A program made the position numbers and the translations under genes. A stretch of 5,631 nucleotides of DNA from Neisseriaceae bacterium (lineage in GTDB: Bacteria > Pseudomonadota > Gammaproteobacteria > Burkholderiales > UBA11063): positions 1 to 5,631 of the forward strand of contig CANMQR010000057.1 in NCBI GenBank assembly GCA_947499925.1, read 5' to 3'. The notes beneath the pieces are model-generated. The model had not been told where the DNA came from, did not search any database, and saw only the letters and a list, made by a program, of their open reading frames with translations. Within the stretch, counting starts at the first letter, position 1; the number at the start of each line of letters is the position of its first letter. Below are positions 1 to 5,631 of the stretch, piece after piece.

Positions 1-990
1 GATTATCATAGAGGCAGTGTATAAGGTAAATACCCAAGCAATTCGAGCTACTATTGCAACAAGACTAATTAATAAACCGTATCTGATAAGAGATAGTATC
101 GTATAGTCGTTTAGGTCTTCTAAGATGGTTGGGAGTTGGAGTCCTATCATAATAAATACGATACCAGTTAATAAGAATACTACGATATCCCAGAATCCCT
201 TAATCTTAAACCGAGTTTCAAAAGATAAAATTTCTGGAGATTGCCAAGCAAGAAATATTCCTGAAGATACAACAGCAAGAACGCCGGATACATCAAAGAG
301 TTCTGCGATTAAATAAGCCACAAATGGAGTAATGAGTGAAATTATAGTCTCTGCTGTTGGGTTTTCTATCCCGCGGTGGATATGGCCTATAGCATAAGCA
401 ACAGCGATTCCAATAACAACCCCACTACCAGAAACAATCATAAATGCTAATGAAGCATCATTTAGATTAAAGACTTGGTTGCCGGTGATCGATAGAAGTG
501 CATAGCGATAAATAATAAGTGCAGATGCATCATTAATTAAACTTTCACCTTCTAATAGAGTCACAATATGTTTAGGTAGCTTTAGGTATTTGGTAATACT
601 GATCGCGGCAATTGCATCAGGAGGTGATACAAGAGCTCCAAGTAAAAAACTAAGCGGCCAAGTAAAACCAGGGATTATGTAGTGAGCGATAGCAGCAACC
701 CCGGCAGTTGTAAAGACTACAAGTCCTACTGCCAAAAGTAATATCGGGCGTCTTAAACGTTTGAAATTGTGCCATGAAATATTGTAAGCTGCTTCATACA
801 GTAGAGGAGGTAGAAAAATTAAAAATACCATATTAGGATTTAATTGGATAGTTGGTAGTTTGGGAATAATACTTATTACTAGTCCAGCAATAACCAATAG
901 TATTGGATATGGGAGCTTAAATTTGGTAGCAATTGAATATAGACCTACCAAAAGAGCTAACAAAGTAATTACAATTTCAAGTTTTAACAT
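1..990 (-). CDS. Na+/H+ antiporter, CPA1 family (partial, C-terminus beyond left edge)
   Basis: Integral inner-membrane cation/proton antiporter of the monovalent cation:proton antiporter-1 (NhaP/YjcE/NHE-like) family, expected to exchange Na+ (or K+) for H+ in pH and salt homeostasis. I translated 330 codons from the ATG at 990-988 with no stop. The chain is a series of hydrophobic segments. It carries FLPPLLYEAA (about residues 59-68), SPPDAIAA (122-129) and EGESLINDAS (147-156). Asp125 and the Asn153-Asp154 pair correspond to the ion-binding acidic residues and 'ND' motif of CPA1 proteins, and the 29-residue spacing between the two aspartates matches my memory of archaeal NhaP proteins. 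An in-frame TAG at 1005-1003 makes this ATG the only normal start. A weak GGGA (998-995) lies 4 nt before it. It is transcribed divergently from the VirK gene. Family members are usually 400-550 residues, so the last helices and any cytoplasmic tail are missing. Ion specificity cannot be told. Confidence 0.93.
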   Translation of the reverse strand, partial: MLKLEIVITLLALLVGLYSIATKFKLPYPILLVIAGLVISIIPKLPTIQLNPNMVFLIFLPPLLYEAAYNISWHNFKRLRRPILLLAVGLVVFTTAGVAAIAHYIIPGFTWPLSFLLGALVSPPDAIAAISITKYLKLPKHIVTLLEGESLINDASALIIYRYALLSITGNQVFNLNDASLAFMIVSGSGVVIGIAVAYAIGHIHRGIENPTAETIISLITPFVAYLIAELFDVSGVLAVVSSGIFLAWQSPEILSFETRFKIKGFWDIVVFLLTGIVFIMIGLQLPTILEDLNDYTILSLIRYGLLISLVAIVARIAWVFTLYTASMII

Positions 991-1010
991 AATATCCCAA
1001 ATCTAATGAA

Positions 1011-1025
1011 TCTAACAAAGTTAGA
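1011..1025. repeat. Small inverted repeat, possible operator
   Basis: TCTAAC-AAA-GTTAGA is a perfect 6-bp inverted repeat with a 3-nt centre. Its right half overlaps the plus-strand -35 candidate (1022-1027), and the whole repeat lies just downstream of the expected antiporter transcription start. It could be an operator for a dimeric regulator or chance in AT-rich DNA. No known regulator site was recognised. Confidence 0.3.
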
Positions 1026-1050
1026 CTTTACTCTAGCAATGTATTATAAT
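1022..1050 (+). promoter_or_regulatory. Candidate sigma-70 promoter for virK-malic enzyme unit
   Basis: The -35 candidate TAGACT (1022-1027) matches TTGACA at 4 of 6 bases. A 17-bp spacer follows, then a perfect TATAAT (1045-1050). Transcription would begin around 1057, leaving a leader of roughly 35 nt before the VirK ATG at 1093. The -35 overlaps the inverted repeat at 1011-1025. Confidence 0.6.
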
Positions 1051-1052
1051 AC
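1041..1052. promoter_or_regulatory. Palindromic shared -10 element of divergent promoters
   Basis: GTATTATAATAC is a perfect 12-bp palindrome. It therefore places a consensus TATAAT on the plus strand (1045-1050) and on the minus strand (1048-1043). It sits near the middle of the 102-bp gap between the divergent antiporter and VirK genes. The two promoters would overlap almost completely, so RNA polymerase could serve only one direction at a time. This is read from sequence only; no transcription start is known. Confidence 0.6.
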
Positions 1053-1069
1053 GTATCATTGTAAGTCAA
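1043..1069 (-). promoter_or_regulatory. Candidate sigma-70 promoter for the antiporter gene
   Basis: On the minus strand TTGACT (1069-1064, 5 of 6 matches to TTGACA) is followed after 15 bp by TATAAT (1048-1043). The spacer is shorter than the preferred 16-18 bp, which suggests a weak or activator-assisted promoter. A start near 1036 would leave about 45 nt before the antiporter ATG at 990. Confidence 0.45.
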
Positions 1070-1092
1070 ACTACTTTTTAAGGGGAGAATAA

Positions 1093-1527
1093 ATGTATAA
1101 GTTATTAATTGTTCTTTTGGGGTTAATGACAGTTGCCGCTGCTGGTAACTTTGATACTTATGGTGAGGTGAAAAGCGCATTAGAAGATGGTAAAAACTTG
1201 AGCCTTGTTATTGATTTTAGTGAGTGTGATAATAAACCAGATATGCAGCTTGAATTAATTATACGCCCTAATAACTTTAAAATCTATCCAGAGGTAATTA
1301 CTTTTTATATAGATGGATTAGCATTAAATAATCCTAGTTTCCCAAATATTCCAGTTTATGAACATACTCAGTATGTAATAAAACGAAATGCTATACTTAG
1401 AGTCTTGGGAAGCGACGTAATTGAAGTATGGGGATCTATACTAAGCGCTGATAGAACTAAGATTTTAAGACAGGTTAATAAACCTATAGTATGTAAGCTT
1501 GGTAAAGCTGCTAATTTATATGATTAA
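1093..1527 (+). CDS. virK: VirK-family exported small protein
   Basis: A 144-residue protein resembling the VirK family (named after Agrobacterium virK), whose molecular function is not established. Residues 1-17 look like a short Sec signal peptide: one Lys, hydrophobic LLIVLLGLMTVAAA, with cleavage likely after the alanines near residue 17. The mature part opens with the family pattern 'DTYGEVKSALEDGKNLSLVIDFSEC' around residues 21-45: a helix that starts with an aromatic residue, a 'GK' turn, then a beta strand ending in Cys. The mature protein has only two cysteines, Cys45 and Cys134, consistent with one disulfide in the periplasm. The start has a strong SD (GGGGAG, 1082-1087) 5 nt before the ATG. 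Malic enzyme follows after 27 bp, so cotranscription is likely. The family call rests on remembered pattern. Agrobacterium virK is plant-induced, but nothing here ties this copy to virulence. Confidence 0.72.
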   Translation: MYKLLIVLLGLMTVAAAGNFDTYGEVKSALEDGKNLSLVIDFSECDNKPDMQLELIIRPNNFKIYPEVITFYIDGLALNNPSFPNIPVYEHTQYVIKRNAILRVLGSDVIEVWGSILSADRTKILRQVNKPIVCKLGKAANLYD

Positions 1528-1554
1528 GCTATAATTATAACAAAGGGGATAAAA

Positions 1555-3270
1555 ATGCGTTTTGAAGTTAAACTAGATAAGAATAATAATCCATATTTGG
1601 AAACCAAAACTTTTGGTTATGATTTGATAATTAATTCACGTTGGAATAAAGGTACGTCATTTACATCTGAAGAGCGTGATCTTTTTGCGCTTAATGGTCT
1701 AATACCACCGCATGTGTTTAGTTTGAGTGAGATAGTTGATAAACGTTACAATACCATGATTGGTAAAGATAGTGACTTGGAAAAGCATATTTACTTACGT
1801 GCAATTCAAGAAAGAAATGAAACATTATTTTATGCTCTTATAGACAAACACATAACAGAAATTATGCCAATAGTTTATACTCCAATAGTAGGACTTGCCT
1901 GTCAGCAGTTTAGTCATATTTATCGTCAGCCACGTGGGGTTTTTATTAGCTACCCTAATCGTGAAAAGATTGATGCTATGCTATCTAGTCCATATTTTGA
2001 TAATGTAGAAGTTATTGTAGTATCTGATGGTGAGCGGATTTTGGGTTTAGGAGATCAAGGTGCTGGTGGTATGGGAATTCCAATTGGTAAGCTATCTCTT
2101 TATACTGCATGTGCTGGTATTGCTCCTGAAAAAACCTTGCCGATATTACTTGATGTTGGTACTGATAATAATGTCCTACTTGAAGATCCACTTTATATAG
2201 GATGGCGTAATAAACGTATTCGAGGTCAGGAATATGAAGATTTTGTAGATATGTTTGTTGCAGCAGTAAAACGCCGTTTTCCAAATGTATTGCTGCAATG
2301 GGAAGATTTTGCTCAGTCAAATGCAAGACGGTTATTAGATAGGCATAGAAATCAAATCTGTAGTTTTAATGATGATATTCAAGGAACAGCTTCAATTGTG
2401 GTTAGTGCTTTGATTTCAGCAATTAAAGCATCCAAGCTCGAAGCGAAGGATTTACGTGTAGTAATAGTTGGTGCTGGATCTGCTGGGGTTGGGATTAGTA
2501 ATTTATTGGTTGATTATTTAGAGTATACTGGATTAACTAAAGCTACTGCTTATGATCAAATATTTTTATTTGATCGTAATGGTTTAATTACTGAAAATGT
2601 AGAGAGCTTAGATTTTCAGGCGAAGTTTATTAAATCAAACTCACAAATTAAAAACTGGCACATTCATGATAAAAACAATATTACCCTACTTGAAATAGTT
2701 AGTAATGCTAAAGCTAATTTGATAATAGGGGTATCAGCTCAAGGTGGTATATTCACCAAAGAAGTTATTACCGAGATGGCACTAAATACGCCGCACCCGA
2801 TAGTTTTTCCATTATCAAACCCAACTTCCAAAGCTGAAGCCGACCCTAAGGATGTTTTAGAATGGACTAATGGAATGGCTATTATTGGCACTGGAACAGC
2901 TTTTCCATTAGCAAGTCGTAATGGTAAAATGGTTAGAATTGATCAGGTAAATAATTGTTATATATTCCCAGGTATTGGTTTAGGTATTTTATCGGCTAAA
3001 GCTAGTGTAGTAACTGATAAAATGTTCTTAATTGCTGCAATAGCATTAGCTGAACTATCTCCGGCATTAAATGATCCAACTAATAATCTATTGCCGCCTC
3101 TTGGAGAGATTCGTGATATATCAAAGCATATCGCAATTCGAGTTGCAAAAGAAGCTATTAGTATGGGGGTTGCTAAGATAGTAATTCAAGATGATGATGA
3201 ATTGGTTAAATTAATTGAAAAAAATATGTGGAAACCATCTTATATACCTTATAAACGTATAAATTCATAA
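1555..3270 (+). CDS. maeA: NAD-dependent malic enzyme (oxaloacetate-decarboxylating)
   Basis: Cytosolic enzyme converting malate to pyruvate and CO2 with reduction of NAD+, linking the TCA cycle to pyruvate. The 571 residues align from end to end with E. coli SfcA/MaeA (about 565) and with the large eukaryotic malic enzymes. The short bacterial NADP-type MaeB carries a phosphotransacetylase domain, which is absent here. Visible landmarks: KHIYLRAIQERNETLFY (about 77-93), YTP with catalytic Tyr108, GLGDQGAGGMGIPIGK with catalytic Lys179, metal ligands Glu250-Asp251 (QWEDFAQ) and Asp274 (CSFNDDIQGTA), nucleotide-binding GAGSAG (306-311), IGVSAQGG (391-398) and PLSNPTS (419-425). Asp340 at the end of the second Rossmann strand favours NAD over NADP, which is inference. 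SD AAGGGGA (1543-1549) lies 5 nt before the ATG. No frameshift or missing catalytic residue was seen. Probably cotranscribed with the preceding virK-like gene. Confidence 0.96.
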   Translation: MRFEVKLDKNNNPYLETKTFGYDLIINSRWNKGTSFTSEERDLFALNGLIPPHVFSLSEIVDKRYNTMIGKDSDLEKHIYLRAIQERNETLFYALIDKHITEIMPIVYTPIVGLACQQFSHIYRQPRGVFISYPNREKIDAMLSSPYFDNVEVIVVSDGERILGLGDQGAGGMGIPIGKLSLYTACAGIAPEKTLPILLDVGTDNNVLLEDPLYIGWRNKRIRGQEYEDFVDMFVAAVKRRFPNVLLQWEDFAQSNARRLLDRHRNQICSFNDDIQGTASIVVSALISAIKASKLEAKDLRVVIVGAGSAGVGISNLLVDYLEYTGLTKATAYDQIFLFDRNGLITENVESLDFQAKFIKSNSQIKNWHIHDKNNITLLEIVSNAKANLIIGVSAQGGIFTKEVITEMALNTPHPIVFPLSNPTSKAEADPKDVLEWTNGMAIIGTGTAFPLASRNGKMVRIDQVNNCYIFPGIGLGILSAKASVVTDKMFLIAAIALAELSPALNDPTNNLLPPLGEIRDISKHIAIRVAKEAISMGVAKIVIQDDDELVKLIEKNMWKPSYIPYKRINS

Positions 3271-3311
3271 AAATTATACTAAAGGCACTAGTAAAATAAA
3301 TGAATTTGCGA

Positions 3312-3317
3312 TATAAT
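3312..3317 (+). promoter_or_regulatory. Candidate -10 box upstream of hpf
   Basis: A perfect TATAAT lies in the 128-bp gap before hpf, with a TG dinucleotide 3 bp before the hexamer (not an exact extended -10). No good TTGACA-like element is found 16-18 bp upstream, where the sequence reads about CTAGTAAA, so this would be a weak or alternative-sigma promoter. It would give a leader of about 75 nt. Confidence 0.4.
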
Positions 3318-3326
3318 ACTTATATA

Positions 3327-3375
3327 CGGTTTAAAAGGCATAACCGATTTATTTAAATATTTGAATAATAAATAT
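3327..3375 (+). other. hpf leader with two weak hairpins
   Basis: In the untranslated leader, CGGTT (3327-3331) pairs with AACCG (3342-3346) across a 10-nt loop. Further on, ATATTT (3357-3362) pairs with AAATAT (3370-3375) across 7 nt. Neither has the GC-rich stem plus U-run of a terminator, and no riboswitch family was recognised. The second stem lies just upstream of the SD and could modulate its access, but its all-A/T pairing makes this weak. Confidence 0.25.
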
Positions 3376-3383
3376 GTAATTTG

Positions 3384-3390
3384 AGAAGGA
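3384..3390 (+). promoter_or_regulatory. Ribosome binding site that sets the hpf start
   Basis: AGAAGGA lies 8 nt before the ATG at 3399. An upstream in-frame TTG at 3381 would place this SD inside the coding sequence and add six residues (MRRKYV) not expected at an HPF N-terminus, so ATG 3399 is preferred. Confidence 0.8.
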
Positions 3391-3398
3391 AATACGTA

Positions 3399-3761
3399 AT
3401 GAAAAATTTATCAATTTTTTGTAAAGATTTTGAGTTAACAGATGCAATAAAAACATACTTAGCAGATAAGATGATATCATTAGAGAAATACCTGACAAAT
3501 CCTGATGAAGTTACATTTAATGCTCGTTTAGGTAAGGTTTCTAATCACCATAATCATGGTAAGATTTTTTATGCCGAAGTGAGTATTCATACTCCTGAAA
3601 AAAACTTTGGTGCGCGTGAAGAAGCAGAAGAGCTATATGAAGCTATTGACGTATTAAAAGACGAACTAGCTCGTGCGATTACTCATTATAAGAGTAAATC
3701 TCGTGACTTAGATAGAAAAGAAGCACAGAAGTTTAAAGAAGACATAAGAGCAACAGAGTAG
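3399..3761 (+). CDS. hpf: Ribosome hibernation-promoting factor, HPF/RaiA (YfiA) family, short form
   Basis: A 120-residue protein of the sigma-54 modulation/S30EA family. Members bind the decoding and mRNA channel of the 30S subunit in stationary phase and hold ribosomes inactive. The N-terminal pattern is typical: beta strand NLSIFCKDFELT (3-14), helix AIKTYLADKMISLEKYL (16-32), then strands around VTFNARLG and KIFYAEVSIHTP, and the second helix EEAEELYEAIDVLKDELARAITHYKSK (74-100). The final 20 residues are highly charged and lysine/glutamate rich. The C-terminal dimerisation domain of long-form HPF is absent, so this is the short class that works with or without RMF. A distinctive NHHNHGKIFYAE stretch (49-60) differs from the E. 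coli protein. No rpoN or PTS gene is adjacent, unlike the classic rpoN-hpf locus. The NemA-like gene follows after 41 bp. Confidence 0.88.
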   Translation: MKNLSIFCKDFELTDAIKTYLADKMISLEKYLTNPDEVTFNARLGKVSNHHNHGKIFYAEVSIHTPEKNFGAREEAEELYEAIDVLKDELARAITHYKSKSRDLDRKEAQKFKEDIRATE

Positions 3762-3802
3762 TTGATGACGTGTATTAACCCCAATAAAGGAATTACTAAA
3801 AT

Positions 3803-4861
3803 ATGCAAGATTCAATATTATTTAAACCACTCAAAGTTGGTGATTTAGAATTAGCTAATCGTATAATTATGGCACCACTTACAAGATGTCGCGCAATTGA
3901 TAATAGAGTACCAAATGCCTTAATGGCAGAGTATTATGCCCAAAGAGCTGATGCAGGTTTAATACTTGCTGAAGCAACATCAGTTACTCCTATGGGTGTT
4001 GGTTATCCAAACACTCCCGGTATTTGGTCTGATGCACAAGTTGAGGGGTGGAAACTAGTAACTGAGGCAGTGCATAAAGAAGGTGGTAAGATATTTTTAC
4101 AATTATGGCATGTTGGACGTATTTCAGATCCTATTTATTTAGATGGTAAACTTCCTGTTGCACCAAGTGCTATAGCTCCTAGTGGACATGTGAGTTTGGT
4201 GCGTCCAATGAAAGATTATGAAGTTCCAAGAGCGCTTGAACTTGATGAAATACCTGGTGTAGTTGAAGCATATCGTCTTGGTGCGGCTAATGCCAAAAAA
4301 GCTGGTTTTGATGGTGTTGAAATTCATGGAGCTAATGGTTATTTGTTAGATCAGTTTTTACAAGATATTTCAAATAAACGCACTGACATTTATGGTGGTA
4401 GTATAGAAAATCGTGCGCGACTTATGTTGGAGGTAACTGATGCAGTTATTTCTGTATGGGGGGCTGATCGTGTTGGGATGCATTTAGCGCCAAGGTGTGA
4501 TGAACATAAAATGGGGGATTCTGACCCCTTAGCTACGTTTTCGTATGTTGCGCGTGAGCTTGGCAAACGTAAGATTGCTTTTATCTGCGCGCGGGAAAAA
4601 CAAGATGATAAATCAATAGGTGCCAAACTAAAAAAAGAATTTGGTGGGGTTTATATAATGAACCAGATGTTGACAAAAGCTACATCAGAGTCATTGATTA
4701 ATGCTGGAGATGCTGATGCAGTAGCATTTGGGAAGTTATTTATTTCAAATCCTGATTTACCACAAAGATTATTATTAAATAGTGAATTAAATACTCCAAA
4801 ACCTGAAACATTTTATGCTGATGGTGCTATTGGATATACTGACTACCCTGCATTAAATTAG
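3803..4861 (+). CDS. nemA: NemA-like alkene reductase (old yellow enzyme, NADH:flavin oxidoreductase)
   Basis: FMN-dependent TIM-barrel ene-reductase, 352 residues, the usual length for the N-ethylmaleimide reductase/PETN reductase class. It reduces activated C=C bonds of electrophiles using NAD(P)H; the natural substrate is unknown. Landmarks: LFKPLKVGDLELANRI at the N-terminus, flavin-contacting APLTR with Thr27, LQLWHVGR with Gln100, substrate-anchoring His175 and Asn178 (HGAN) with the proton-donor candidate Tyr180, QFLQDISNKRTDIYGGSIENRAR (184-206), and C-terminal DAVAFGKLFISNPDLPQR and GYTDYPALN. It has HxxN where E. coli NemA has HxxH. It also carries the HLAPR...MGDSD version of the segment after strand six, and FGK where many family members have FGR. 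These features place it in a distinct NemA subgroup rather than suggesting damage. An SD-like AAAGGA (3786-3791) lies 11 nt before the ATG, a rather long gap. The GGT frame begins 9 nt after its stop. Confidence 0.93.
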   Translation: MQDSILFKPLKVGDLELANRIIMAPLTRCRAIDNRVPNALMAEYYAQRADAGLILAEATSVTPMGVGYPNTPGIWSDAQVEGWKLVTEAVHKEGGKIFLQLWHVGRISDPIYLDGKLPVAPSAIAPSGHVSLVRPMKDYEVPRALELDEIPGVVEAYRLGAANAKKAGFDGVEIHGANGYLLDQFLQDISNKRTDIYGGSIENRARLMLEVTDAVISVWGADRVGMHLAPRCDEHKMGDSDPLATFSYVARELGKRKIAFICAREKQDDKSIGAKLKKEFGGVYIMNQMLTKATSESLINAGDADAVAFGKLFISNPDLPQRLLLNSELNTPKPETFYADGAIGYTDYPALN

Positions 4862-4864
4862 GGA
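4860..4864 (+). promoter_or_regulatory. Ribosome binding site candidate for ggt, overlapping the nemA stop
   Basis: AGGGA overlaps the nemA stop codon and lies 6 nt before the ATT at 4871, a normal SD distance. It abuts the ATG at 4864-4866, too close to serve that codon. This placement is the main argument for initiation at ATT and for translational coupling with nemA. Confidence 0.5.
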
Positions 4865-4870
4865 TGAGAA

Positions 4871-5631
4871 ATTAAAAAAACCTTAATTTTACTGACTATT
4901 ATAGCTAAAGTTTATGCAGTTGATAGTAGCATTGCTCCTGAAGTAAAAACTGTCTATGAGCAAAAAAAGCTTGTAGCTGGCAAGAATAGTATGGTGGTTA
5001 CTAATAACCCCTGGGCAAGTAAAGCTGCCCAAACTATTTTGGATGAAGGTGGTAATGCAATTGATGCATCAATTGCAGCAGGACTAGTTCTTGGGCTAAC
5101 TGAACCTCAAAGTTCAGGGCTTGGTGGTGGTGGGTATGCTATTACTTATCAAAATCATCATACACTTGCTTTTGATGGTCGTGAAATAGCTCCAAAATCA
5201 GCAAATCCGAGTTGGTTTTTGGATAAAGACGGTAAAGCACTTCCTTTTGATATAGCTTATAAGACAGCACATGCTGTTGGAGTTCCCGGGGAAGTTGCAC
5301 TTTTCTATGAAATGCATAAACGTCAAGGCAGGCTTCCTTGGTCAAAACTATTTGACCCAGCAATACAACTTGCAATACAAGGCTATCCATTAAGTCCACG
5401 CCTTTATGGATTGCTTGAGTCTGAAAAAAATTCATTACCCAATCTAGATGGTGCCCGCGAATTATATTATACTAGCAATAATCAACCAAAACCAATTGGT
5501 ACAATTATAAAAAACCCCGCTTATGCCAAAAGTCTTAAAAGAATTGCTAATAATCCAGATGATTTCTATCATGGAGAGTTAGCTCGTGATATTGTTGAAG
5601 CAATTAATGAAAAAGCTAATACCAAATTATA
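4871..5631 (+). CDS. ggt: Gamma-glutamyltranspeptidase, N-terminal part (runs off right edge; non-canonical start)
   Basis: Periplasmic N-terminal-nucleophile hydrolase that cleaves the gamma-glutamyl bond of glutathione. The precursor self-cleaves into two subunits. The frame is open from 4868 to the window end; 253 codons counted from ATT 4871 cover much of the large subunit. The catalytic Thr (near residue 390 in E. coli) lies outside. Residues 1-16 (KKTLILLTIIAKVYA after the start) form a short signal peptide with cleavage likely after Ala16. Then come AGKNSMVVTNNPWAS, DEGGNAIDASIAAG (about 58-71), GLGGGGY (83-89) and DGREIAP, where Arg104 matches the substrate-binding Arg of FREMAP in E. 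coli. VGVPGEVALF and NPDDFYHGELARDIV follow. No ATG, GTG or TTG lies in frame before Met41 (4991), and starting there would remove the signal peptide and conserved N-terminus. The start is therefore either ATT 4871, or ATG 4864 with a one-base indel. Likely cotranscribed with nemA. Confidence 0.88.
   Translation, partial: MKKTLILLTIIAKVYAVDSSIAPEVKTVYEQKKLVAGKNSMVVTNNPWASKAAQTILDEGGNAIDASIAAGLVLGLTEPQSSGLGGGGYAITYQNHHTLAFDGREIAPKSANPSWFLDKDGKALPFDIAYKTAHAVGVPGEVALFYEMHKRQGRLPWSKLFDPAIQLAIQGYPLSPRLYGLLESEKNSLPNLDGARELYYTSNNQPKPIGTIIKNPAYAKSLKRIANNPDDFYHGELARDIVEAINEKANTKL

Noticed and set aside
125..316. 63-codon plus-strand open frame
   Set aside because: It is the antisense shadow of the antiporter gene, has no SD, and its translation resembles no protein, while the opposite strand encodes clear transmembrane segments.
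1530..1535. TATAAT between virK and malic enzyme as a separate promoter
   Set aside because: No -35-like hexamer lies 16-18 bp upstream (sequence there is about GCTGCTA). The box lies in a short AT-rich spacer where such matches arise easily.
2012..2326. 104-codon minus-strand open frame
   Set aside because: It lies wholly inside the malic enzyme catalytic core; its His/Gln/Tyr-rich translation is what reverse reading of AT-rich codons produces.
3283..3309. Sigma-54 promoter (GGCAC followed by TTGC) upstream of hpf
   Set aside because: The GG and GC elements are about 24 bp apart instead of about 12, so they cannot form a -24/-12 promoter.
3381..3398. Upstream TTG start for hpf adding six residues
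   Set aside because: The extension contains the SD AGAAGGA used by the ATG at 3399, and the extra residues do not fit the HPF N-terminus.
4139..4327. 62-codon minus-strand open frame
   Set aside because: Antisense shadow inside the NemA-like gene, whose conserved active-site region occupies the other strand.
4390..4626. 78-codon minus-strand open frame
   Set aside because: Antisense shadow inside the NemA-like gene with no recognisable protein features.
4864..4875. Tiny ORF ATG AGA AAT TAA before ggt as a leader peptide
   Set aside because: Three codons only, with the AGGG directly touching the ATG so spacing is wrong. It is more useful as evidence for the start-site problem of ggt.
5142..5435. 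97-codon minus-strand open frame
   Set aside because: Antisense to the well-conserved GGT large-subunit sequence.

Overview
The window comes from an AT-rich bacterial genome. Codons end mostly in A or T, and Shine-Dalgarno (SD) sites are mainly strong AGGGG or AAGGA types. The gene families (VirK, SfcA/MaeA-type malic enzyme, NemA-like old yellow enzyme, periplasmic gamma-glutamyltranspeptidase) are typical of Proteobacteria. A low-GC gamma- or betaproteobacterium fits best, but the sequence alone does not fix the genus. No tRNA, rRNA, CRISPR array, insertion sequence or phage gene was seen.

Layout: (1) Positions 1-990, minus strand: the first 330 codons of a CPA1-type Na+/H+ antiporter, running off the left edge. 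(2) Positions 991-1092: a compact divergent promoter region. It holds a perfect 12-bp palindrome that supplies a TATAAT box on both strands and a small inverted repeat over the plus-strand -35 box. (3) Positions 1093-3270, plus strand: a small exported VirK-family protein, then 27 bp later a full-length NAD-type malic enzyme, probably one transcript. (4) Positions 3271-3398: a leader with a candidate -10 box and two weak hairpins. (5) Positions 3399-5631, plus strand: a ribosome hibernation factor (HPF/RaiA), a NemA-like flavin ene-reductase and the N-terminal part of gamma-glutamyltranspeptidase (GGT), which runs off the right edge.

The genes do not form one obvious pathway. The right-hand three fit a stationary-phase or electrophile-stress theme (ribosome hibernation, reduction of activated alkenes, glutathione turnover), but that grouping is inference. 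Malic enzyme supplies pyruvate and NADH from malate. The antiporter handles pH and sodium.

The most noteworthy point is the GGT gene. Its reading frame, including a plausible signal peptide, is open back to position 4868 but has no ATG, GTG or TTG before an internal ATG at 4991. Either it starts at a rare ATT codon at 4871, placed 6 nt after an SD, or a one-base indel separates it from an ATG at 4864. Apart from this and the divergent promoter architecture, the window looks like ordinary chromosomal housekeeping and accessory metabolism. I found no convincing new defence, mobile or RNA system.
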